Below are positions 21,349 to 31,570 of a stretch of DNA of 64,000 nucleotides, piece after piece. The notes under the pieces are model-generated. The model had not been told where the DNA came from, searched no databases, and was given only the letters and a program-made list of their open reading frames with translations. The stretch comes from Adiantum capillus-veneris (lineage: Eukaryota; Streptophyta; Polypodiopsida; Polypodiales; Pteridaceae): contig CM043942.1 of assembly GCA_014529385.2 (NCBI GenBank), positions 7,439,001-7,503,000 of the forward strand, written 5' to 3'. The translations under genes and the position numbers were made by a program. How positions within the stretch are numbered: position 1 is the first letter of the stretch; every line of letters starts with the position of its first letter.

Positions 21349-22088
21349 TTAGTTTTTTTTTTTTTTTTTTATAACCCAAGTTTTTCGTTATTCTTGGTTA
21401 TTTTTTGTAACCGAGCCATAAAATATGGCGTGTAATAGCTCAAGACGAGCATTTTGGCTAAAGGAACGTGCCGTGCTTTACAGCTCCCTATTTGGCTACG
21501 TGAAGCCCTCGAAATCCTAAAAATAGTCTTTATAGTCCTCGAAATCCTAAAAATAGTTTTTAAATATAAAAAGGTGTATAAACTATATTTTAAAACTGAG
21601 GACTGAGGTCTGGGTTTGGGCTTGAGCTTGGGGAATGATCCCCAACCCGATCCTTCTTTTTAAAATAATTTTTTTTTGAGTTAAAAAAAAAAAAAGTCAC
21701 CGCGACCGCGCCGCGCGTGCGCGCGCACACACACTTAACCTACACCTAACTTATCTACTTACAGCTAATAGAGATACTGCCACGCACACTCTAACACTGT
21801 TTACACAGTACTACAGTAGCTAACAGATCTACAAAACTAACCTTACAGAACTAACATTAAACCTTACATTAAACCTTACAGAACTAACATTCCATAGCTA
21901 ATACCTTAATTCTAACAATACATTGCAAAAAAATTGTAACTCCTTCTTTACAGAAACAAAAAAGACAGTACAGTGTAACAAAAATCTTCTCCACACAACC
22001 ACACACCTTCCTTCTTCACAAATCCTTCAATTGAAATTGCATCACAAGAAAGCGTAAAGTGCTTAACCGAGCTTAGTGTAGGGCATTT
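21349..22088 (-). other. G2 leader, non-coding
   Basis: The region between primer site and gag holds a T-run (21351-21370), an AT-rich tract near 21660 and a GCGCGC run near 21715. No gene is seen. The same order of GC-rich and AT-rich blocks occurs in the leaders of G1 and G3. Confidence 0.65.
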
Positions 22089-22105
22089 CCCCGACAGCGG
22101 CGCCA
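22089..22105 (-). other. G2 primer binding site (tRNA-Asp type)
   Basis: Minus strand TGGCGCCGCTGTCGGGG matches the tRNA-Asp complement at 15 of 17 positions and sits four bases from the LTR end, as in G1, G3 and G4. Confidence 0.85.
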
Positions 22106-22109
22106 AAAA

Positions 22110-22697
22110 TGTGCACTCCTTGCCGCACTGTCGAAGCAAGGGACTTGCCGATACACCGTGTGCGAGCCACAAATGGCTCCAAGCACACAACAAGCCTAAA
22201 CTAGCAAGCTCAAGAGAGCAAAGGGTGTGTCACTCACTGCTCTACGCTCGCCTTCGTGGTGGATTCCTCGCCGCGATGAAGAAGAAGCTGCAGTCGTGCC
22301 GCGCTCAATCGCTTCGCCGCCGTCGTGCCTTCGTAATGCTCGATCGCACACACACTCTCCCTCTCTCTCTCTCTCACATACACACACACACACACAAGGA
22401 GGTGAAGAAGAAGAAGATGGAGATGGAGATGGAGCAAGAGCACTCTTCTATTGCACAAATGAGAGAATGAGTGAATTTTAGGTTTAGTTGGCTTTTATAT
22501 GAGCTCACCCCATTCACACTTGGGCGCCCATGCTTAGCAACTAATCCCTTGAATGTCCCAGTTAGAGTGCGCCTCTCATCAGCGATCACTCTTACCCTTT
22601 TCCTATTGGTCCGACAAGCCCGGTACCTGACTCTACCAAATACATAATACACGTCTGTCGTAGGTGATGGGGTGTCCGTGAGCCGTGAGGGTTAACA
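22110..22697 (-). repeat. G2 5' LTR
   Basis: 588 bp, TG...CA, aligning with the reassembled 3' LTR. TATA box at 22499-22493 (minus). The visible divergence between the two G2 LTRs is low, so G2 is relatively young. Confidence 0.92.
22493..22499 (-). promoter_or_regulatory. TATA box of G2 5' LTR
   Basis: TATAAAA on the minus strand in the context GAGCTCATATAAAAGCCAAC, at the same place as in the other family LTRs. Confidence 0.7.
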
Positions 22698-22702
22698 AGG
22701 TA

Positions 22703-23569
22703 GCATTGTGTGAAATGTACTAGGGCTTTCTAGTGGGCTTAGTCTCTATTGACCTTTAGCTTAAGTATTATAAAGGGAGTTTACTAGTGTGATGAGCCTG
22801 GGGAGGATAACAATGTTATATGACCCCCCAAAGTTACAAAATTAAAATGCTGAAAACGAACAAACAAAAAATAAAAGTGCCACAATGTAAAATCTTAAGT
22901 TGGAAGAGAAATCTCAGCTTGATTGGGTACTTCACTCACATGTATCGCATATGGTACTAGAGCCCTAGAGGTTCCCAGTGTGGGCGCTTTTCCTTGAAAA
23001 GCAAAAAACCCAAGGCATACAAAATAAACACACACATCAAAATTGAATCACTGTGAAAAGACTTTGGGGGGTCAAAGAGAAGGTAATCAGTCAGGCGATG
23101 ATTTCATGAGAAATTCTTTTTATTGTAGCTTAACTACAAGGTCTTCTAGGTATAGCCTCTAGTCAGTCCTCGAACATGAAATACTTGGCTCTCGCGATTA
23201 AACAACTTAATTGACCAGAGAAAATTAAGAAGCTTACCCATGGTATTAATAGTCGATCTTTAGTGCCTTTCGATCGTTAAATTAGCGACCCCGGACTTGT
23301 TTAATTTTTTATCTTTACAAGTGTTTATGCGTTTGATTATATTGCAATTTCATGTTTATTGTTGACAAATGGTTTAAAATTTTGTTATTAATCAAATTGT
23401 CTGCCTACAACTACATATGCTTTTTAATTGCTTATGAGAATGCAATTACTGTGTCAATGTTGTTTGATTTTGTAGTGACTGAAGGAGGCTAAGGACATTC
23501 ATCTCAAAAGCTCTTCCACCTCGACGAACGCGTTTCAACTCAATAGCTTCCGAGGACGGAATCTACATC
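22703..23569 (+). other. G1 3' non-coding region, right part
   Basis: Continues G1 sequence after the second AGGTA of G2 and is collinear with G4 47267-48126. No coding frame. It contains the conserved GTGTGATGAGCCTGGGGAGG and TATGACCCCCCAAAG stretches found in all copies. Confidence 0.75.
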
Positions 23570-23582
23570 AGGAAGGGGGGCA
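23570..23582 (+). other. G1 polypurine tract
   Basis: AGGAAGGGGGGCA directly before the 3' LTR; the plus-strand DNA priming site. Confidence 0.87.
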
Positions 23583-23914
23583 TGTTAACCCTTACGACTC
23601 ACAGACACCCTATCACCTACGACGGACGTTGTAACTTACGACGGACGTTGTATTATTTACTTGGTAGAGTCAAGTACCGGGCTTGTCGGTCCAATAGGAA
23701 AAGGGTAAGAGTGATCGCCGATGAGAGGCGCACTCTAACTGGAACATTCAAGGGATTAGTTGGCTAAGCATGGGCGTCCAAGTGTGAATGGGGCGAGCTC
23801 ATATAAAAGTCAACTAAACCTAAAATTCACTCATTCTCTCATTTGTGCAATGAAAGAGTGCTCTTGCTCCATCTCCATCTTCTTCTTCTTCATCTCCTTG
23901 TGTGTGTGTGTGTG

Positions 23915-23954
<40 letters not shown>

Positions 23955-24188
23955 TTCGAGCATTGCGGCGGCACGACGGCGGCAAGGCGGTTGAGCGCGG
24001 CGTGACGGCGTCTCCCTGTTCTTCGCGGCGAGGAATCCTCCACGAAGCAAGCGTAAAGCGGTGAGTGACACACCATCGTCATCTTTGAGCTTACTAGTTT
24101 AGGCTTGTTGTGTGCTTGGAGCCATTTGTGGCTCGCACGCGGTGTATCGGCAAGTTCCTTGCATTGACACTTGCGACATATGCGCACA
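23583..24188 (+). repeat. G1 3' LTR
   Basis: 606 bp, pairs with 4840-5481, followed by the AAAAC duplication (24189-24193). Its (GA)n run near 23919-23949 is about 30 bp against 70 bp in the 5' LTR. Confidence 0.93.
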
Positions 24189-24193
24189 AAAAC

Positions 24194-25387
24194 ACATTTT
24201 AAAACATCACATTGTCTATATGTAGTGGTTTAGGGTCGTTTTGTCACTTATTTTCACATGCAACATAGAATAATTAACTTAGACATTGGAAGGATGATAA
24301 TCATTTGCAGAACACAAACAAAAGTAGCAATATGTATGATTTGAACCTCATGCACCAATATGCTTTCACAATACACAACGCACTCTCTATCTAAAATATG
24401 CATCAAACAAAACTATGAACTCTTCAATACAATTATACACTTGAGGACTATGTTACCCAATCAAGGATTGTAGCCCCCTTATACATTCAATTGAATATAT
24501 AAAATCTATTTTCACCGAATTAAGGATTGTATATAAGCTCTTATATTGTGCAGTGATAAATAATATACATCATGTAGATTTGGGCTATCCTTGTCCACCG
24601 GTCTCGAGCAGAAAAGGAAGTAGAGCATCGATGAGATAAGGAAGTGGTTGTGGTAACTAAGATCCTTCCTGCCGTTGAGAGTTGAAAACCCATCCACCTC
24701 TCTCATTTGAGTTTGAGCAGATCTAAAGCCCAAGTCCCTCTTTGTTTTAGAACACCATCAACGACACTTCTCGATGGTCAAGTGTATTGGGAGTCCTATA
24801 GACAAGAGCTACAGGGGAGAGTGCAGATTGTGGCACGAAAGCCAAAGGCTTGCTTCATGTTGGTGAGATTGAAGCTACATGAGGAGCATTTATATACGAT
24901 GTTAGATGTTGCTTATCCCCATTAGGGTCAAAACTTGCGACAGTGGGAGGAGGCACATAGGAGGGTGGACCTAGAGAGTAGGAAGGGGAGCAAGATCTCT
25001 AAAAATTCATGTCACATTCTACTTGCCTACCCGTGGACATAGGATTCCATACCTGTGTTTGTAGCACATGCATGTGGTGATACACCTCAATGCAACATGA
25101 GCGAGCCTCGATAGTGAGATTCGTGAGTAGGTTTTGCTTTGGTACATGTGCAGTACTTGATTTGCATCACACCCCATGAACTCAAATCTTATTACTGAGA
25201 TTGAAACTTCCGATATCTTAGCTTATTTACACAATGTGAATTTGCTGGAAGGAGGGATCGAGCCCATACGCACTGTTCATTTCTAGAGGGAAAGACCTAA
25301 GGGTGTGTAACACGCATTGTCTACACTACACAAAGCTCTCTTGATCGAAGTTTTGACTGTGTGTGAGAGAAGTAAAGCTGCTCGGCC
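24194..25387. other. No gene recognised; flank of G1 and upstream region of the acidic-protein gene
   Basis: 24194-24500 continues the AT-rich target site of G1. It includes a ~70 bp stretch (24377-24447) similar to 4731-4800 on the other side of G1. 24500-25380 has no conserved frame. The last few hundred bases presumably hold the promoter and 5' UTR of the gene at 25388, but no clear TATA box was identified. Confidence 0.5.
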
Positions 25388-26038
25388 ATGGCAGAAGACA
25401 GAAAGAAGGTGCTCGAGGCGCTAGCAGCGAAGCGCAAGGCAGAAGCAGCGGGAGGGGGCCGCTCTACCCACAAGCAAAAGTCCTCTCCTCTTCTTTCCAA
25501 GCCGGCCTCTGCACAGAGTAGCCCTCTACCCCACAAGCCTAACTCGAAGCCTTCTCCTCTCATGCAGAAGCACAAGCAGGAACATCACAAACAGCAGCAT
25601 CACAAGAAAGAAACACCCCCAAAGAAGAAGAAGAAGCGGGTAGAGACTTACGATACTGAGGACGACGAGGATGAGGACCAGGATGAGAGTGGTGAGGATT
25701 CAGATTCAGAGGAGGAACCTGTGAAGAAGAAGGTGCCCTCTACAAAAGGGGGATCTGCAGCAAAGGCGCCATCTTTGAAGCCTTCCCTCATCAAAGGTCA
25801 TCCGGAGTCAAAGGGAAAGGTTTCTTTGAAGGAGTCCGTGAAGGGTAAAAGAAAGAGTAAAGACAGCAGTGACGATGATGTGGGTTCAGGTGATGAGGAT
25901 GAAGAGGGTGCAGAGGCTGATTCGGGTGACGAGGGCCTCGATACCTCCAACATATTACCGGGCCGCTCACGGAGGTCACAGCCAGTGCACTATGATTTCA
26001 CCAACATGAGTGGTGATGATGACGATGATAGCGACTAA
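25388..26038 (+). CDS. Small Lys/Glu-rich acidic nuclear protein, intronless, 216 aa
   Basis: The ATG at 25388 is the first in a frame open for 216 codons to a TAA. A basic N-terminus (VLEALAAKRKAEAA, residues 8-21) is followed by a Ser/Pro/Lys/His-rich segment (25-77) and a monopartite nuclear localisation signal (PKKKKKR, 78-84). An acidic run follows (89-110), then Lys-rich sequence (112-158), a second acidic run (161-183), the motif LDTSNILPGRSRR (184-196) and an Asp tail (210-216). The ILPGRSRR-like C-terminal motif next to acidic stretches resembles plant nuclear proteins annotated with a CHZ-type histone-chaperone motif; that family call is tentative. Its high G+C and clean frame differ from the decayed surroundings. 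It is probably a genuine gene; a role in binding histones or nucleic acid is inferred from composition only. Confidence 0.75.
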   Translation: MAEDRKKVLEALAAKRKAEAAGGGRSTHKQKSSPLLSKPASAQSSPLPHKPNSKPSPLMQKHKQEHHKQQHHKKETPPKKKKKRVETYDTEDDEDEDQDESGEDSDSEEEPVKKKVPSTKGGSAAKAPSLKPSLIKGHPESKGKVSLKESVKGKRKSKDSSDDDVGSGDEDEEGAEADSGDEGLDTSNILPGRSRRSQPVHYDFTNMSGDDDDDSD

Positions 26039-26951
26039 CCCTGTAAGAGCAAGATATTCATGTTTGTCTGTCCTTTAGCCTAGGTACATGGTGATGCTGG
26101 CCTATGATTCACTATGTCTGTCACATTCTGAAGCCAAGGCCTATCTAGGGTTTTTGCTTCTTTTTGAAGTATTTATTATGGAAGGGCTTTTCTGCGGGAA
26201 GATCGCATGAACTTGGTAGTGCAGGTAACATGAGTGCAATTGCGGTCTTGTGTCCGAAACATGTGAAAGGGAAAGTACTTAGTAATTGAATACTGGCTAT
26301 ACATGTTGAACTGCTTTGATTAGTCTGCCATAGATTCTATGCCCCGGCTGTGGCATGGCATAACCGTCCATTGTGATATTAGTCTGGTAAAGGGGTTTCC
26401 TGTTTCTTATTGCTATTGCTCATCTTGAGCTCAAAATGGGTGGTGCGTAAGGGCGCACAAAACTAATGGTTCCCTGTGGTGTTTAAACTGGTGTTTTGTT
26501 TTGAATCAATCTAACAAAGAGTGTAGTTTTCTTAGCGCTGTTTTGGCTCATGAGTATTCTCTCTGCCTTTGCGAAAGGGTCCAGGAGTTGTAGACGGTGA
26601 GACCCAATGATTGTTGGACTGTTGTGATTTCAAGATAATCAGCACAAGGTTAGCAAGTGCAGGAGGACAAGAACATTTCGGTTCTTGATAGTTGAAGAAT
26701 ATTAGAAAGGTTAACGAATGCAAGAGGACAGGTAACACAGCATGAAATTGAGCACTATTGTAGTGCTTGTGTGAGGTACTTTGCCCAACCTGTGTACCTT
26801 GCTCATGCATTTCTTACTTAAGATGAGCATGAAGTGTATAGATATTGACAGTCATAGAGTACAGCTCAGCCATCGCTATCGCACTGCCACTACACATTTT
26901 TTGGTACAAGAAGGCACACAAAGCTGGCAAGAAAACATGAGCGTGCATGAG

Positions 26952-26994
<43 letters not shown>

Positions 26995-27214
26995 CAAATG
27001 TTTTTGAGCTCTTGTTGAGAGGCAGGTGCCTGTAATGGCTGTTGTCCCAAGTTAAGGTGCAGGTTAAACTGAAGAGGGGGTGTTTTAGGTGTTTTGTGTG
27101 ACAAGTATGCCATTCACAAGGCTTGAGCCATTCTTCACAGATTGTCTTCTTTACAGAACTTGTGCAATTTCATGAGTGTCATGAATGAATTTCTAGCCAC
27201 TGATATATTCAGTT
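26039..27214. other. 3' flank of the acidic-protein gene, no further gene
   Basis: 26039-26500 is probably 3' UTR and downstream sequence. Beyond it I see only a (CA)n microsatellite and no conserved frame. Confidence 0.5.
26959..26993. repeat. (CA)n microsatellite
   Basis: About 35 bp of AC dinucleotides after a GCGCGC run. Confidence 0.95.
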
Positions 27215-27650
27215 TCAATCAGACTGCCTTCTACTCACAACGCTCTCTTGTGTTCTGCAAACCCTCTGCCATGGCTTGCCAATACCTATACCCTCCATAG
27301 CCTTGTAGTCCTGCATGGTTGGATCTTCCATATTTCTTGTACTTTGTGTTGCTTGAAGAAGTATAGAATGCTCCGCTAGGCTCAAGCTCTGGATCCTTCT
27401 TCTCATGGTCTTTGAGTGAATTGATGGTGTCCTCCAAGATTTGTGGAGAGGCTCCTTCTCCATAAAACATTGATTATTTGTCCATAAATCACCTCTAGTA
27501 CAGCCTTGAGAAGAACTTCCACTTAGCCCTCTTCCATTGGACTCTTGATGTAGGTAAGCTGAATGCAAATGCTCGAGTCGGTTGGCAAGGTCCTTACTGG
27601 GATCCTTGGTGAGGCTATATAGCTACATCTTTAAAGCTATCTTGGATCTT
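27215..27650 (-). pseudogene. Unidentified coding remnant, possibly retrotransposon gag
   Basis: Minus-strand frames 27568-27215 and 27470-27231 are both open. The second, with KYKKYGRSNHAGLQGYGGYRYW, has low-complexity Gly/Tyr composition typical of coding rather than random sequence. I do not recognise a family. It lies downstream, on the same strand, of a copia-type primer site at 28951, so it may be decayed gag of that element. Confidence 0.25.
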
Positions 27651-28938
27651 TTTGCTTTGACACCAAAATGCCTTGCTAATATTGTCCAAGCTTAAAGTGC
27701 AAAAGTGAACACATCCAAATAGTGCATATAATTATTGTGAGCAATACGCCAAAAGCTTGCTCGTCCTCCAAATATTGTATAATTATGTGAGCAATATGCC
27801 AAAAGCTTGCTCATCCTTCTCTTGGTATCTAGCAAGGGTTGCTCTTGTCTCCACTCTCTCAAGCTCCTCTTAAGGGTTTTGCTACTCCCCAGAAAATTTT
27901 CTTCATAAGGTGCCCCCTTATCTTAGCTTTCCAACTATGGAAACCACGGCCATCAAACTTGGCTATGGTGTCCTTGTCCTTGTCCTTATTGATCTTGAGA
28001 GGTCTTACCAAAGAGAGAGACTCTCTTTAGGTAGTTTCTAACCCGTTACAAAATAGGGCTCAATTGGATGTTACAATGGACAATTTGCAATTAGCAAAGC
28101 GATCAAAGATCAAGAATAGATGGACTCCCCCTTGAGCTAATTAGGATGAAAATCAATAATACACGAGAGATTTCTACTTCTCTGCAACAAAACCTTTGTG
28201 CCTTTGATAATAGTTGAGAGGATTGTTTTAAAGGTTTAATTGAATCAAAAATCGATTTCTGATCAATTTTTGCCAATTGATTTTAACTCAAATGGATTCT
28301 TTGTGAATAGAACCGAGAAGGTGGCCAGTTTATAGCCACCTTGTAGGATAAAGTTCGAGCCTTGAAACTTTGTACACTTGCACCTTAGCTTAGAGAGAAA
28401 TGCTCCTATGAGTATGGCATGCTAAGGTGAAGCACACAAGGTGAATGGTTGCCTTTGATAGAAAATGGGTAGAAGTTGCAAATTGATCAAATGATACCAC
28501 TCAGATGCTCACAAGTGTAATGGGCACAATGAGGGCTATGGGATGAGTTTCCCTTTGTTTTCTACACCTTCTACAATCGAGATAGGTATCCAAGTGACTT
28601 TGGTAGCTCAGCTTGGCAATGCCAAGTTTGGCAACACTGACCCTTGAGTTAACGCCTCCACCATAAATGGCTTAAAAAAACCTTTGATCCTAATGTGAAC
28701 AAGAGGATATGCCTTTGAAGCTTGACATGTCTTGATAATATCCTTTGCTAGAGTTATGTGTCACTAAGGTACATGCCCAAGGCGTTAAAGGCTTAATATG
28801 AGATTATGCCCCTAATATGCAATGCATGGAATTTTGAATCAATCAAGTGATGACAGAGAGAATCATTAGACATAGCATAGAGATAGCTATGAATGCCTAG
28901 GATCTAATATAGGGATAAGAGGTATTAACCCTAACAAA
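27651..28938. other. No gene recognised
   Basis: AT-rich sequence with an imperfect short duplication near 27717-27815 (GAGCAATACGCCAAAAGCTTGCTC and a close copy). It is possibly the internal region of the decayed minus-strand element primed at 28951. Confidence 0.4.
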
Positions 28939-28951
28939 GGCTCTGATATCA
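28939..28951 (-). other. Copia-type primer binding site (probable)
   Basis: On the minus strand TGATATCAGAGCC matches the initiator tRNA-Met complement (TGGTATCAGAGCC) at 12 of 13 positions. It marks a decayed LTR element running toward lower coordinates. Confidence 0.5.
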
Positions 28952-29440
28952 CAAGATTAGGACGGACGTACATTAATGGCATTCATACATAATTAATCAT
29001 GAAACTAATATAATCACTAAAATAATCCAACAATCAAGCAAGGATACAAGATTGCAACACAATAGAGTAGGCAAATGAGATTGAAAATGCATTAGAGAGA
29101 AATCTTGACCGACAAGGGTGCTTATATAGCACTAGCAAGGCTAAACCAGTGATGTAAGCTATGCTGTTAGGGTCCAAGTGGATCTCATAGCAAATATAGC
29201 ACCTAGGGTTGAGCATGCATGTGTGTGGCATGTGGGAAAGTGTCTAGGTGAGAGATAATATCTTTGACTCATTGAATGAGCCTCATGCATGTGATATGCT
29301 ATGATTTATGGATGGATGGCATACATGTGCCTTGTGATCATGTCACAAGAGAAGTGGGAAAACCCATGGCTAGGGTTTACCCTTACATTAAAGAAGCCAT
29401 ATGCCCAATGAGGCCGCGGAAGGTGTAGCTTGAGGTGGAA
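28952..29440 (-). repeat. Probable decayed copia 5' LTR
   Basis: Lies directly upstream (minus strand) of the primer site and has a TATA-like GCTATATAAGC near 29130. No second LTR was found in the window, so the boundaries and the call are tentative. Confidence 0.35.
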
Positions 29441-30759
29441 CCTAGCAAAAAAAGCTATCGACATCACTGTGAGAAACAAGGATACAACAAAAAAGGAACA
29501 CTATAGAAACAAATTGTTGATCATGAAAGAAACAAGGAGACCATGAACGAATGAGCACTATAGAAACAAGCTATTGATTGTGATTTTCAACAAGATACAA
29601 TGCAGAATGACATTATCAACTCAGAGAGTAGGTTAGGCTTAGGATGTTAGTATAGAAGACGTTCCAATATACCTAACAAAATTTTCCTTTAGTGTTTACA
29701 GTAGTGCAAACATCTCTTATAAATGGAGCTTTTACAAAGAAATAGTGTAATATGGGAAGGGTATGGCCACTTCATGCTACCCAATTCCATAGGCTTTCTA
29801 GTAGGAGATTACAAAATGTAAGGGAATGAATAATTACTCGTATGTTCACCACAAATGCTTGCATCAACCTTCTAGGCTTCAAAAGAAAAGTTGTTGAAAA
29901 TTGACCTGGACCTTTTAGCCCATTCAAGCTCTTCATGCCTTTACCACTCCTATATATCTAATACACACACACACACCTGACAATATGGCAATGGAAAGGA
30001 TCATGATTTGAATTTTGAACAATTGATCATCCAATGGTTTTCAAATTAAATGCCCAGGATCTCAAGAATCCTGTCAAATGCAAGTTTTTTATCATGGTGG
30101 TCAAAAGCTCAAAATGCTAGAGGGATTTGAACAAGTGAATATTATGATGCTTATGAGCTGAAATAAAATATAGCAATTGCATCAAGGCTTCTTAGAATCC
30201 ATCAAAGGCATCTTTATGAAACTAGATCTTGTGTGTTTCACTGGCACACACATTAACTTTTTTTTTATCTGAGAAATAACCACACACATGGACTATAATT
30301 ATAGATGAGGTCAAAGAAAAAGTGATTTATTTTCTAGACTAACAACACACGCACATCACTTGACAACAAATATGTGTGTCAAATAGTCATTTCATGCAAG
30401 GTTTGTGAGAAATGTCCCATGCATTTGCTTTAACATGCTTATGTAAGTTTCCATGTTATGACAATTTTTAGGGAGTCCTTTGATTGACCTTGTTGATTAT
30501 GAAAAAGTTTCTTTATGGCTCCCTTATGGTACACTTTGAGTTTGTCATGTTTAATAGCCTTGCACATGCTCTTTAGGTGAAAAAAAATTCACTATCAACC
30601 GTGCACCTACAATTTTGCTCGTTAGGTGAGTAGCATGGGACCACACTACTCAATAATAGCTACCAAGGAAGGCTATCTATTAATGAAGGGATTGTAACAA
30701 GTCTAGGAACCACCATAGTCCCATTTTCTTCAAGTTAAGAGTTGCTAAAGGTATTCAAC
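29441..30759. other. No gene recognised
   Basis: AT-rich, short open frames only, a brief (CA)n near 29963. Nothing supportable. Confidence 0.5.
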
Positions 30760-31570
30760 AGCTCAGAAATGGTTTCAACCAAGTCTTACTCATGGCAGGT
30801 TGCTTGCTACCATATTGTTAGTGTGGTAGCTAGCAACCTCATCCTAGTAAAGGGAACTACAAATTTGGCACAATAGCTTCTAGCCTCCACTGTAAGTTAT
30901 GGAAGATTGGCATCTACCATTGACTACTTGGTAGCTACCACTAGGTATCATGCAAAGTTACAACACGTATAGGGTCATAGTGTATGCTATTAGTATACCA
31001 TAGTACTACTCCCATCAACCACACAACTACCAATAAAGATTTCCTTGAACTATTGATTTTGGAATAGTTGCTACTAGGCTTTATTGTAAGTCCTCGTAGA
31101 TTGGAAATTGCCAATGGAAACCCAACTAGGTGGTATGAAAATTGCAATCATTGAGTGCTCCTCGCATGGGTTACTTGAGGGTTTGATATTGAAGTTACCA
31201 ACTGCTATTGGAAGTCCAAGTATATTGACAACATTTGACAATGTCAATTTGGTGGTGTGAAAACAACAGTACTTGGTACCACCGTCAATGTAGTAGCTAC
31301 CAATAATTGGTCTTTGAGCTATCAATCTAGCATCAGAGAGTTTTTAAGATGCAATTTCATGGGTGATACTACTTGGTATTAAGGTAGCTACCACTACCAA
31401 CTAGGTTCTTGCCACTCCCAACATACTAAGATAGCTGTCCTGACATAGGGCTACCTATCACAACGTGGTAGATACCTTTTGGAGCTTGGAACTTAACACT
31501 AAATAGTCTAGAGGATACCACTTAGACAATGTTTGCTACTATCCTAGCATGGTAGTCTTATGGAGTGGGA
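30760..31570. repeat. Degenerate interspersed GGTAGCTACCA-type motifs
   Basis: The self-complementary core GGTAGCTACCA and relatives recur: GTGGTAGCTAG near 30822, TTGGTAGCTACCACTAGGTA near 30930, TACTTGGTACCACC near 31271, TAGTAGCTACCA near 31291, AAGGTAGCTACCACTACCA near 31380. Spacing is irregular and identity low, so this is a decayed satellite or a repeat-derived region rather than a clean tandem array. No gene overlaps it convincingly. Confidence 0.5.

Larger units (their letters stand above)
11016..22697 (-). mobile_element. G2: second copy of the gypsy family, inserted in G1, host of C1
   Basis: On the minus strand the 5' LTR is 22110-22697 and the 3' LTR is 15344 down to 11016. AGGTA duplications flank it (11011-11015, 22698-22702), and joining the flanks restores G1 sequence that is collinear with G4. 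Without nested C1 it is about 7.95 kb. It has a tRNA-Asp-type primer site (22089-22105), N-terminal gag pieces, an 839-codon gag-protease frame, a WVPK region, 3' non-coding DNA and a polypurine tract, but no reverse transcriptase or integrase. Capsid sequence is deleted between 20362 and 20330. Confidence 0.93.
4840..24188 (+). mobile_element. G1: Ty3/gypsy (Athila/Tat-like) LTR element lacking pol, split by nested G2
   Basis: The 5' LTR (4840-5481) and 3' LTR (23583-24188) both start TGTTAACCC and end GCGCACA. They are flanked by the 5-bp duplication AAAAC (4835-4839 and 24189-24193). A tRNA-Asp primer site follows the 5' LTR and a polypurine tract precedes the 3' LTR. Without nested G2 (11016-22697 plus one AGGTA) the element is about 7.66 kb. 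It contains a ~790 bp leader, a broken gag (6273-10176) and about 1.7 kb of 3' non-coding DNA. There is no reverse transcriptase, RNase H or integrase, and about 1.5 kb that includes the protease is deleted at 9211. The tRNA-Asp primer site and LRSGR-type gag start fit Athila/Tat-like families; the lineage is an inference because pol is absent. Confidence 0.93.
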
